Assembly: GCF_000495435.3 (NCBI RefSeq)
Contig: NZ_AXUN02000057.1
Location: forward strand, 1 to 39,761
Direction of reading: 5' to 3'
Source of the DNA: Youngiibacter fragilis 232.1
GTDB taxonomy: Bacteria; Bacillota; Clostridia; Clostridiales; Clostridiaceae
DNA: 39,761 bases
The first letter of the stretch is position 1; every line of letters starts with the position of its first letter. This document shows, piece by piece, positions 7,713-14,751 of this stretch. The translations under genes were made by a program, and so were the position numbers. The notes below the pieces were generated by a model. That model made no database searches. It worked only from the letters and a program-made list of their open reading frames with translations, and had not been told where the DNA came from.

Positions 7713-8753
7713 ATGAGCGAAAAGCTGAAAATCGGCATCACAATGGGTGATCCTGCCAGTATAGGTCCTGAAATAACAGTAAGGGCATTTGCAGACAAGG
7801 CACTCTATGAGATGTGCAATCCGGTTGTAATAGGTGATGCGGATGTAATGGCAGAAGCAGTGAAGATTGTGGGCAAGCCAGAGATAAGGATCAATTCAAT
7901 CGAAAAGATATCGGACGCTAAATTCGAATATGGGACTATTGATGTATATGACATGAAGCTTGTTGACATCAGCAATTTCGAGAGGGGCACTGTTTCAGTA
8001 ATTTCAGGTGAGGCGGCGTTCCAGTACGTAAAGACGGTAATCGAGCTTGCTTTAGCTGGTGAAGTGGATGCAACCGTAACGAACGCACTGAATAAGGAAG
8101 CGATAAACCTGGCTGGTCATCATTATTCCGGACATACCGAAATATATGCGGACCTGACAAAGACATCAAAATATTCAATGATGCTTGCGCATGAGAACCT
8201 GAGGGTCGTGCATGTTTCAACACATGTGTCACTCAGGAAAGCGTGTGACCTGGTAAAGAAGGAAAGAGTATTGGAAGTCATAAGGATTGCGAACAATGCC
8301 TGCAAGGCCCTCGGAATCGAGAGTCCCAAGGTAGGGGTCGCAGGACTGAATCCCCACAGCGGGGAGAACGGACTTTTCGGGGATGAGGAAATACTTGAGA
8401 TCATCCCGGCTATCAAACAGGCAAAACAAGAAGGTATAATTGTTGAAGGCCCAATACCGCCTGATACGATTTTCTCTAAAGCAAAAGGGGGAATGTATGA
8501 CATAGTAGTAGCCATGTATCATGATCAGGGTCATATTCCGCTGAAGGTCCTGGGGTTTGTCTACAACCAGAAGGAGCAGAAGTGGGATGCGGTGTCAGGT
8601 GTAAACATCACTTTAGGTCTGCCAATCATCAGGGTTTCTGTTGATCATGGTACGGCATTCGATCAGGCAGGTATGGGTACGGCAAGTGAGCTCAGTTTAA
8701 GAAATGCAATCGAGTATAGTATTCTTTTGGCTAACAGTAAAAAAATTAACTAA
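7713..8753 (+). CDS. pdxA2: 4-phospho-D-threonate/D-erythronate 3-dehydrogenase-type PdxA2
   Basis: A PdxA-family NAD-dependent oxidative decarboxylase, 346 aa. It starts KIGITMGDPASIGPE (6-20), has the metal-ligand segment SGHTE (His141), the GLNPHSGENG loop (211-220), YHDQGH (269-274) and SVDHGTAFD near residue 310. The segment KVLGFVYNQKEQKWD is longer than in the pyridoxine-biosynthesis enzyme as I recall it and is typical of the PdxA2 branch. No other vitamin B6 gene is nearby and a DUF1537 kinase is in the same operon, so the likely reaction is 4-phospho-threonate or -erythronate to dihydroxyacetone phosphate and CO2. The start has GGAG 6-9 bases upstream, and the gap to the aldolase gene is 10 bp. 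Confidence 0.88.
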   Translation: MSEKLKIGITMGDPASIGPEITVRAFADKALYEMCNPVVIGDADVMAEAVKIVGKPEIRINSIEKISDAKFEYGTIDVYDMKLVDISNFERGTVSVISGEAAFQYVKTVIELALAGEVDATVTNALNKEAINLAGHHYSGHTEIYADLTKTSKYSMMLAHENLRVVHVSTHVSLRKACDLVKKERVLEVIRIANNACKALGIESPKVGVAGLNPHSGENGLFGDEEILEIIPAIKQAKQEGIIVEGPIPPDTIFSKAKGGMYDIVVAMYHDQGHIPLKVLGFVYNQKEQKWDAVSGVNITLGLPIIRVSVDHGTAFDQAGMGTASELSLRNAIEYSILLANSKKIN

Positions 8754-8766
8754 TTGGAGGGAAATT

Positions 8767-9840
8767 ATGTTAAGTGTAAGGAAAAAAGTTCTTGGTCTTG
8801 GTCTTGCAATGGTAATGGCAATAGGTATGGCAGCGTGCGGGTCAAAGACACCAGATCCGACTCAGGCGCCAACAACTCCTGGAGCTCCAACAACAGCTCC
8901 AAAGCTTGACCTCAAAGCAAACGTTCTCTTTGCTACCTTTGAAGTCGGAACAAGCAACTACAATATCTCTGCAGAATTCGGAAAGCTCTGGGAAGACAAT
9001 GGAATAGGGACAGTTGACGTACAGCCCATATCCCCTGGCGGAATGGGAGCACCTTACCTGTTTCAAGGCGGAAAGGCCGACATGGCGTTCATAAACGGAG
9101 CACCTGCAAGATGGGCTATGGAGACCGGTACTCTTGGAAAGGCTCCGACAGACGGATACCTTGCAATGGTTGGAGAGCTATCAGCGGTTTCAGCTGTTAA
9201 CTTCCTTACTAAGGCATTCATAGACAAGTACAAGGTAGATACAATTGAAGAGGCTATAAGGCAGAAGCTTCCTGTAAGGATAGGCTGCAGCCCGATAGGA
9301 TCAATGGACAATGAAGTTGTAATGATACTGCTTGATTACCTCAAAGTTACCGAAGCTGACATCAAGTCATGGGGCGGAGACATCGTCAGAGGCGGAGGTT
9401 CAGACCTTGCTGCAATGGTAAAGGACGGAAAGCTTGACTACATGCTTGACCACACTTCAGTAAACTCATCCACAATGCAGGAAGTTGCAATGTCAGTAGA
9501 CGTAAAGTTCCTTCAGTGGGAAGATGCGACTATAGAGTACTTCGTCAAGGAAAAGGGATTCCAGAGAGTCAACATAGCACCGAACTCATGGAAGGGACAG
9601 ACTGAGGCGATAGTCAACGCTGGAACACCTGACTGCCTGTTCGTAAGAGAGGACCTTGATGAGGAAGTAGTTTACCAGATGACTAAGATACTTTGCGAGA
9701 ACAGGGATTACCTTGTAAAGGTGTTTGCATCACTCGAGCCGTTCAATCCTGCAACTGCATGGGAATCTGAAAGAATAGGCGGAGTCAAGCTTCATCCAGG
9801 CGCTGAAAGATACTTCAAAGAAGCTGGTTTCATGAAATAA
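8767..9840 (+). CDS. TAXI-family TRAP transporter solute-binding lipoprotein
   Basis: Extracytoplasmic substrate receptor of a TRAP transporter, 357 aa. The N-terminus has a lipoprotein signal peptide with two Lys, a hydrophobic core and a lipobox MAAC with Cys24. A Pro/Thr-rich linker (about 27-45) follows, as expected for a surface-anchored receptor. The mature part begins VLFATFEVGTSNYN, the TAXI-type opening, and contains SPGGMGAPYLFQGGKADMAF. ATG 8767 is chosen because TTGGAGGG precedes it; the longer reading would remove the signal peptide from the N-terminus. It pairs with the fused permease downstream. The ligand is unknown; the operon suggests an acidic sugar. Confidence 0.9.
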   Translation: MLSVRKKVLGLGLAMVMAIGMAACGSKTPDPTQAPTTPGAPTTAPKLDLKANVLFATFEVGTSNYNISAEFGKLWEDNGIGTVDVQPISPGGMGAPYLFQGGKADMAFINGAPARWAMETGTLGKAPTDGYLAMVGELSAVSAVNFLTKAFIDKYKVDTIEEAIRQKLPVRIGCSPIGSMDNEVVMILLDYLKVTEADIKSWGGDIVRGGGSDLAAMVKDGKLDYMLDHTSVNSSTMQEVAMSVDVKFLQWEDATIEYFVKEKGFQRVNIAPNSWKGQTEAIVNAGTPDCLFVREDLDEEVVYQMTKILCENRDYLVKVFASLEPFNPATAWESERIGGVKLHPGAERYFKEAGFMK

Positions 9841-9857
9841 TCAAAGGGAAATATCAA

Positions 9858-9887
9858 TATTGGAGACCGCATATGCGGTCTCCAATA
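9858..9887 (+). other. 30-bp perfect palindrome between receptor and permease genes
   Basis: The half TATTGGAGACCGCAT (9858-9872) is followed directly by its exact reverse complement (9873-9887). There is no T-tract after it, so it is not a good terminator. In receptor/permease operons such a hairpin usually protects the upstream mRNA and lets the receptor outnumber the permease. That role is inferred here. Confidence 0.75.
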
Positions 9888-9911
9888 AAGATATAAATGG
9901 AGGAAAAATTA

Positions 9912-11858
9912 ATGGCAGATAAAGTTGAAGTGCTCATCAACACGGACGATGGTCTTGTTGAAAAAGCTAAAATGTCAAAGACCAGATACATCGCACTGAT
10001 TGTCGTAGCGATTGGGTTCATCAGTTTCCAGATGTACCTGGCACTCGTCAGGCCGATGGACAGGTGGCTGCAGGTTCCTTACCACCTTTGCTTTGGACTT
10101 CTGGCGACATTCCTGTTCAAACCCATGGCTACAGGTAAGAAGAAGAAATGGGCCATTGCCTTATCGTGGATATATGATGCGCTTTTGTATGCAATGATCG
10201 CTTACATCGCATATTACTTCACTGCTAATCTGTCGTATCTCCAGAATCGAATCTATAATGTCGATATAATGAGAACGCCTGACCTTATAGCCGGATACAT
10301 GATGGTGTTTGTGGTAATGGAAGCAGTAAGACGTACCATGGGAATGGCACTGTTTGGCTTCATAGCTTTCTTCATAGCTTATGCGTTCATCGGACAGAAG
10401 ATTCCTGGAATCTTCAAGTTCAGAGGTATGTCATGGCAGGGATTCGCTGAAGTTATGGTAATGGATGTCAATGGTATCCTTGGTTCGCCTCTTACCGCAT
10501 CCCTCAACACTTTGTTCTATTTCCTTCTGTTTGGAGCATTCTTCTCTGTATGCGGCGGCGGCCAGGTCCTGATCGACCTTGGAATGAAGCTCAGTGACAA
10601 GACTGTTGGCGGACCTGCGAAAGCATCAGTAATATCCAGCGGCCTTATGGGAATGATCTCAGGAAGTGCAGTGGCAAATGTTACAACAACAGGCGTACTT
10701 ACAATTCCTCTCATGAAGAAGTCAGGCTATGAGCCGCATCAGGCTGCTGCAGTAGAGGCCATTGCGTCAACAGGTGGTCAGATAATGCCTCCTATCATGG
10801 GTGTTGGTGCTTTCATAATGGCTGAGATGATAGGCGTGAGCTACCTAAAGATAGCAACATCAGCCCTGATTCCGGCACTTGCCTACTACGGTTCAGTATT
10901 CCTTCTTGTTCACTTCATCGCAAAGCGTAAATCCATGGTCAACCTGGGTGAAGAGGTCAAGTATGAGTCAGATCCGATTGTTCCAAGACTTTATCAGCTT
11001 ATTCCGATTATCGTGCTTGTTTTCATAATAGTAACCGGTGGTTCCCTTACAAGAGCGGCTATCGTAGCAACTGCACTGTCAATCATTGTAAGCTTTATCA
11101 GCAAGAAGACAAGGATGAACGCCAGACAACTTATCAATGCAACTCTTGATGGAGTTAAACAGGCTGCAGGAATAGTAATCCCAACCGCTGCATGTGGAAT
11201 AATGATAGGTATCGTAGTTCAGTCAGGTGTTGCCAACAAGCTCACGAAGATAATTGCACAGTCTGGAGATTCAAGCATTGCACTGGCACTTATTTTTGCC
11301 ATGGGTGGATGCCTTCTTCTTGGAATGGCTCTGCCGACTGTTGCGGCATACCTTATCGCAAACATACTGTTCAGCTCGACTCTCATCAACCTTGGGATAG
11401 GCGCACTGCCAGCAAACATGTTCATATTCTACTTTGGTGTCATAGCTCAGATCACACCTCCTGTTTGTCTCGCATCCTTCACAGCAGCGGGAATAGCAGG
11501 CTCAGGTTCATGGAAAACCGGATGGACAGCCTTTGGATATGCCTTCGTTGCTTTCCTCGTTCCGTTCGTATTCGTATTCCAGCCGGAGTTGCTGCTTGTC
11601 TCAGGTACATACCTTGATACAGCGTTTGCAGCAGCTGTCCTTGCTTATGGAATAATCTTCCTTGCATCTGGATTGACAGGGTACATGTTCATACCATTTG
11701 AGAACAAGCTTATCAGAGCATTGATGGTTGTAGTTTCAATAATGATAATCATTCCACAGACTATAGTAACGATTGTTGGAAGCCTGATTGGAGCGGGTCT
11801 TCTCGCATACTTCTACCTACAGTCAAAAAAGCACGTTAAAGCACGTGTTCAGGCTTAG
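9912..11858 (+). CDS. Fused TRAP transporter permease (small plus large membrane domains)
   Basis: Membrane permease of the sodium-dependent TRAP type in which the 4-helix and 12-helix subunits are one 648-aa polypeptide, the usual partner of TAXI receptors. Many hydrophobic segments span the whole length. Conserved features include SGLMGMISGSAVANVTTTGVLTIPLMKKSGY in the first half of the large domain (quoted in part: SGSAVANVTTTG) and GGCLLLGMALPTVAAYL in the second. ATG 9912 is chosen because the GGAGG ribosome site lies at 9899-9903, inside the longer reading that would start at 9897. The gene follows the receptor after a palindromic hairpin and is followed by a yhcH-like gene 14 bp later. 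Confidence 0.9.
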   Translation: MADKVEVLINTDDGLVEKAKMSKTRYIALIVVAIGFISFQMYLALVRPMDRWLQVPYHLCFGLLATFLFKPMATGKKKKWAIALSWIYDALLYAMIAYIAYYFTANLSYLQNRIYNVDIMRTPDLIAGYMMVFVVMEAVRRTMGMALFGFIAFFIAYAFIGQKIPGIFKFRGMSWQGFAEVMVMDVNGILGSPLTASLNTLFYFLLFGAFFSVCGGGQVLIDLGMKLSDKTVGGPAKASVISSGLMGMISGSAVANVTTTGVLTIPLMKKSGYEPHQAAAVEAIASTGGQIMPPIMGVGAFIMAEMIGVSYLKIATSALIPALAYYGSVFLLVHFIAKRKSMVNLGEEVKYESDPIVPRLYQLIPIIVLVFIIVTGGSLTRAAIVATALSIIVSFISKKTRMNARQLINATLDGVKQAAGIVIPTAACGIMIGIVVQSGVANKLTKIIAQSGDSSIALALIFAMGGCLLLGMALPTVAAYLIANILFSSTLINLGIGALPANMFIFYFGVIAQITPPVCLASFTAAGIAGSGSWKTGWTAFGYAFVAFLVPFVFVFQPELLLVSGTYLDTAFAAAVLAYGIIFLASGLTGYMFIPFENKLIRALMVVVSIMIIIPQTIVTIVGSLIGAGLLAYFYLQSKKHVKARVQA

Positions 11859-11872
11859 TTTGGTGATTTGAG

Positions 11873-12325
11873 ATGATCGTAGATAAACTTAAGAACATTG
11901 AGCTTTACAAAAGTATGATACCCAACCTGGAGAATGGGCTTGAAGCGATTAAGGACCAGATGGATAAAATGGAGACAGGCCGCTACGAGTTTGACGGCGG
12001 ATTCTTCATGGTCCAGAAGGGCGAAACGAAACCGATGGCAGAAGGATTGTTCGAAGCACACAGGAAGTTCATCGATATACAGATAGTTGTTCATGGAGAC
12101 GAAGAGATTGCATGGGCTGAGCTTGAGGATACTACCGAAAAGACTGCATATGATGAGATGAAGGATGCCGCATATTATGAGGCTTCCGAGAGACATAGCC
12201 TATATGTATCAGAAGGGATGTTCTATGTCGCTTTTCCGCATGATGCCCATAAGGCGATAAGGCACACATCCAATAGCCACAAGTTTGAAAAGATAGTCCT
12301 TAAGATGCCCGTAAGTCAGAAATAG
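11873..12325 (+). CDS. YhcH/YjgK/YiaL (DUF386) family protein, possible sugar anomerase
   Basis: A small cupin-like protein of 150 aa. It shows the DUF386 segments GRYEFDGGFF, EAHRKFIDIQIVVHGDEEI and FYVAFPHDAHKA; the Glu and His residues in these are the expected metal ligands. Characterised relatives include a sialic-acid anomerase, and others occur in diverse acid-sugar catabolic operons. The start is preceded by GGTGA, 14 bp after the permease stop. Next to a sialidase-like gene and a DapA/NanA-superfamily aldolase it fits an acidic sugar that cycles between ring anomers; the exact substrate is unknown. Confidence 0.85.
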   Translation: MIVDKLKNIELYKSMIPNLENGLEAIKDQMDKMETGRYEFDGGFFMVQKGETKPMAEGLFEAHRKFIDIQIVVHGDEEIAWAELEDTTEKTAYDEMKDAAYYEASERHSLYVSEGMFYVAFPHDAHKAIRHTSNSHKFEKIVLKMPVSQK

Positions 12326-12381
12326 AGGCATAAAGGTCCAACAAGGAACGGCAGAATATCAGGTAACAGAGGAGTAATTGC

Positions 12382-13449
12382 ATGAAGAGCAGAAACATCC
12401 CAACACTATTTCCGCACAACCACGCATCCAACCTGTTGCTTCTCAGCAATGGTGATGTACTGTGCACATGGTTCGGGGGATCCTGTGAGGGAAAAGCCGA
12501 CATTTCAATACACCTTGCAAGACTTTCAAGCGGGGCAGAAGAGTGGGAGAAACCAATGATACTTTCTGATGACACAGAGCGTTCGGAACAGAATCCGATA
12601 CTCTTTGAAATATCACCAGGTGTCATATGGCTTATTTACACAGCGCAGATTGGAATCCATCAGGATACTGCAGTGGTCAGATGGAGAAAGTCTGAAGACT
12701 ATGGCCAGACCTGGAGCGAGATCAGGAATCTGTTCAGCGAAGCAGGTATCTTTGTGAGAAATCCTCCTGTTGTTCTGGATAATGGCGATATTCTACTTCC
12801 GGCGTACTACTGCCTGAAGTCAAAATCAGGATTCCTGGGCGAAGACTATAGCGTCGTAAAGCGTTCAAGCGACATGGGCCTAACATGGAGCGAGACGGTT
12901 ATCGATGGAAGCGCGGGTCTGGTACACATGACCCTGGTGGAGACAAAGGACAAGAAGCTTGTTGGCTTCTTCAGAAACAGAAGGGCAGACTACATCTATT
13001 CAACTGTATCGGAGGATGGGGGAAAGACCTGGAAGATTCCATACCCATTGGACCTTCCGAACAACAACTCATCGATCCAATGCACAAAACTTAAGGACGA
13101 CAGCCTTGTCCTGATCTTCAATGATGTCAACAAGCACATTGCACCGCCAAAGGTCAACAGGCCGCCATGGTTCGACAAGAAGGACATGGACAAGATTGAG
13201 CTTGATGTCACAGAAGAACCAAGCTCAGTATGGGGAGTCAGAAGAAACCCTCTGGTGATAGCAAGGTCAGTTGATGATGGAATGACATGGGAAAGAGTGA
13301 AGACCGTAATCACAAAAGACGGCATTGAGGGAGAACCCGAATTCTCATACCCATCTATCAAGCAGGCACCTGATGGAACTATCCATGTATCATATACGTT
13401 CATGAGGCAGTATATAAGGCACGAAGAACTGACAGAGAACTTCGAATAA
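12382..13449 (+). CDS. Sialidase-like BNR/Asp-box protein (cytoplasmic)
   Basis: A six-bladed beta-propeller type protein of 355 aa with four Asp-boxes of the form S-x-D-x-G-x-T-W: SEDYGQTW (104-111), SSDMGLTW (162-169), SEDGGKTW (210-217) and SVDDGMTW (296-303). It ends with a SYPSIKQAPDGTIHVSYT segment common in proteins annotated as exo-alpha-sialidase. There is no signal peptide or membrane segment, so it acts inside the cell on an imported compound. Whether it truly cleaves sialic acid is doubtful, since no nanA, nanE or nanK set is present. A hydrolase, lyase or isomerase for another acidic sugar conjugate is as likely. GGAG precedes the ATG. It is the last gene before the terminator. 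Confidence 0.82.
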   Translation: MKSRNIPTLFPHNHASNLLLLSNGDVLCTWFGGSCEGKADISIHLARLSSGAEEWEKPMILSDDTERSEQNPILFEISPGVIWLIYTAQIGIHQDTAVVRWRKSEDYGQTWSEIRNLFSEAGIFVRNPPVVLDNGDILLPAYYCLKSKSGFLGEDYSVVKRSSDMGLTWSETVIDGSAGLVHMTLVETKDKKLVGFFRNRRADYIYSTVSEDGGKTWKIPYPLDLPNNNSSIQCTKLKDDSLVLIFNDVNKHIAPPKVNRPPWFDKKDMDKIELDVTEEPSSVWGVRRNPLVIARSVDDGMTWERVKTVITKDGIEGEPEFSYPSIKQAPDGTIHVSYTFMRQYIRHEELTENFE

Positions 13450-13453
13450 CAGG

Positions 13454-13497
13454 AATAAGACAACCGGCACCCCCAAATAAGCCGGTTGTCTTATTAT
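13454..13497 (+). terminator. Terminator of the acid-sugar operon
   Basis: Perfect 15-bp arms AATAAGACAACCGGC (13454-13468) and GCCGGTTGTCTTATT (13481-13495) with a 12-base loop. The T-rich end (TTATTATT) follows. It lies just after the sialidase-like gene, in the convergent gap with the MoaD-like gene. Confidence 0.8.
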
Positions 13498-13536
13498 TGC
13501 AGCATTGTATTAAGCTGGCAAGTTTCAAAGGAGTTC

Positions 13537-13785
13537 TTAACCTCCACCCAGGATGCCAAGTATGAAGACCTCGTCTCCGTCATGGAGCATCGTATTGGGC
13601 CCGGCATTCTTCTTGTTGACCATGCAGGTTACACTCCTGAAGTTGTCCCTGCTGGTTCCGGGTGAATCGTCAATAAGGCTCTGAATAAGCGCATCGACAG
13701 TGGAGCCCTCAGGAAGGGTTACCGTCCTTCTTGCATTGGTCATTCCAGCCAACGGGACACCTATGTACTTCATCTCAATGCGCAT
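13537..13785 (-). CDS. MoaD/ThiS-family ubiquitin-like sulfur carrier
   Basis: An 82-aa beta-grasp protein ending in Gly-Gly-Gly (GILGGG), the C-terminal tail that is adenylated and thiocarboxylated in MoaD and ThiS. GDEVFILGILGGG closely matches the usual MoaD ending. AGGAG sits upstream of the ATG, and the gene follows the SDR gene after 17 bp. In a tungsten AOR cluster the natural role is sulfur donation for pterin dithiolene formation (molybdopterin). It is the last gene of the six-gene unit. Confidence 0.85.
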   Translation of the reverse strand: MRIEMKYIGVPLAGMTNARRTVTLPEGSTVDALIQSLIDDSPGTSRDNFRSVTCMVNKKNAGPNTMLHDGDEVFILGILGGG

Positions 13786-13802
13786 GTCATCATCTCCTGT
13801 AG

Positions 13803-14672
13803 CTACATTCCGTTTATTGCATCATCGACTGCCTTCTGGAGGAGCTCGATGAATTTCGGGAATGGCGTGTTCTGGAAGGAAAGGAGCCTCTGCGATTCCT
13901 CGGTGTCATACCAGTCGCCGTAGATAGGCTTCTCAGGGTATTCCGCATCCTCTGCAGGAACATCGAGCACTGCAAGGAACTTCTCAACGAATTCGCTGCC
14001 TCTCATCTGCCATGTCTTACCGCCGGACACTATAAGTACCTTGTTTGCAGCTTCCTCGTTTTCGACTGCACCGATAAGGGCGCTTACCACATCGCCCCTA
14101 TAGACGAATTCCACCCTCTGGTCTGCGACGAATGGCCACGATGGGGGATCCATAAGGGCTGCAAGGACAACCCCTGCTACCCTCAGTATAGTATAGGTTA
14201 TTCCGGATTCAAGCACGTATTTTTCTGCTGCCACCTTGGATTCGCTGTAGAAGGTATTGGGCTTCTGCAGAGTCGTCGGCTTCACAGGCGGTTCATCCAT
14301 TGTGCTGTCACCATAGGAAGCGACGGTTGACGAGAATATCAGCCTTGCCCTGCTTCCGTCGGCCTTTATGGCATCCACAAGGTTCGAGGTACCCTTGACG
14401 TTTACCGCAAAGGTCTTGTCCCTGTTCCGTTCGCTTACGGGAGGAAGAAGCGCTGCAAGATGGACGACCATGTCCATTCCCCTGACAGCCTCACCAATTG
14501 ATGAAGGATCTGTTATATCTCCCTTTATACCTTCAATTCCATATTCTTCAAGTCCATCGTAGTTGGCATTAGGTATGTCATAGGCGTATACCTTGAAGCC
14601 TTTCCTGGAGAGGGCTATGGAAAGCTCCTTTCCCATGCTTCCTGCACCGCCGGTTATTAGCAGTTTCTTCAA
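13803..14672 (-). CDS. NAD-dependent epimerase/dehydratase (extended SDR)
   Basis: A 289-aa extended short-chain dehydrogenase/reductase with the Rossmann motif GGAGSMG near residues 8-14, an intermediate VVHLAA segment and the active-site pair Tyr-x3-Lys in FYSESKVAAEKY. I place the start at TTG 14672, giving a product beginning MKKLLITGGAGSMG, with AAAGGTG about 9 bases upstream. An in-frame GTG at 14684 is the alternative. It lies between the AOR gene and the MoaD-like gene. A GC-rich hairpin separates it from AOR. Its substrate is unknown; nucleotide sugars are the usual ones, but the setting suggests some other role connected with AOR. Confidence 0.85.
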   Translation of the reverse strand: MKKLLITGGAGSMGKELSIALSRKGFKVYAYDIPNANYDGLEEYGIEGIKGDITDPSSIGEAVRGMDMVVHLAALLPPVSERNRDKTFAVNVKGTSNLVDAIKADGSRARLIFSSTVASYGDSTMDEPPVKPTTLQKPNTFYSESKVAAEKYVLESGITYTILRVAGVVLAALMDPPSWPFVADQRVEFVYRGDVVSALIGAVENEEAANKVLIVSGGKTWQMRGSEFVEKFLAVLDVPAEDAEYPEKPIYGDWYDTEESQRLLSFQNTPFPKFIELLQKAVDDAINGM

Positions 14673-14715
14673 TATGTACCACACCTTTGCTTCTTAGTTT
14701 ATGCGAGGATATTTT

Positions 14716-14743
14716 GGGCCGCCCGGTTTTAGCTGGGCGGCCC
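14716..14743 (-). other. GC-rich intercistronic hairpin between AOR and SDR genes
   Basis: GGGCCGCCC (14716-14724) and GGGCGGCCC (14735-14743) pair perfectly, with two further pairs inside and a short loop. On the minus strand it is followed by AAAATATCC, not by a T-tract, so it looks like an mRNA-stability or attenuation structure rather than a terminator. Confidence 0.65.
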
Positions 14744-14751
14744 GGAGTCTT

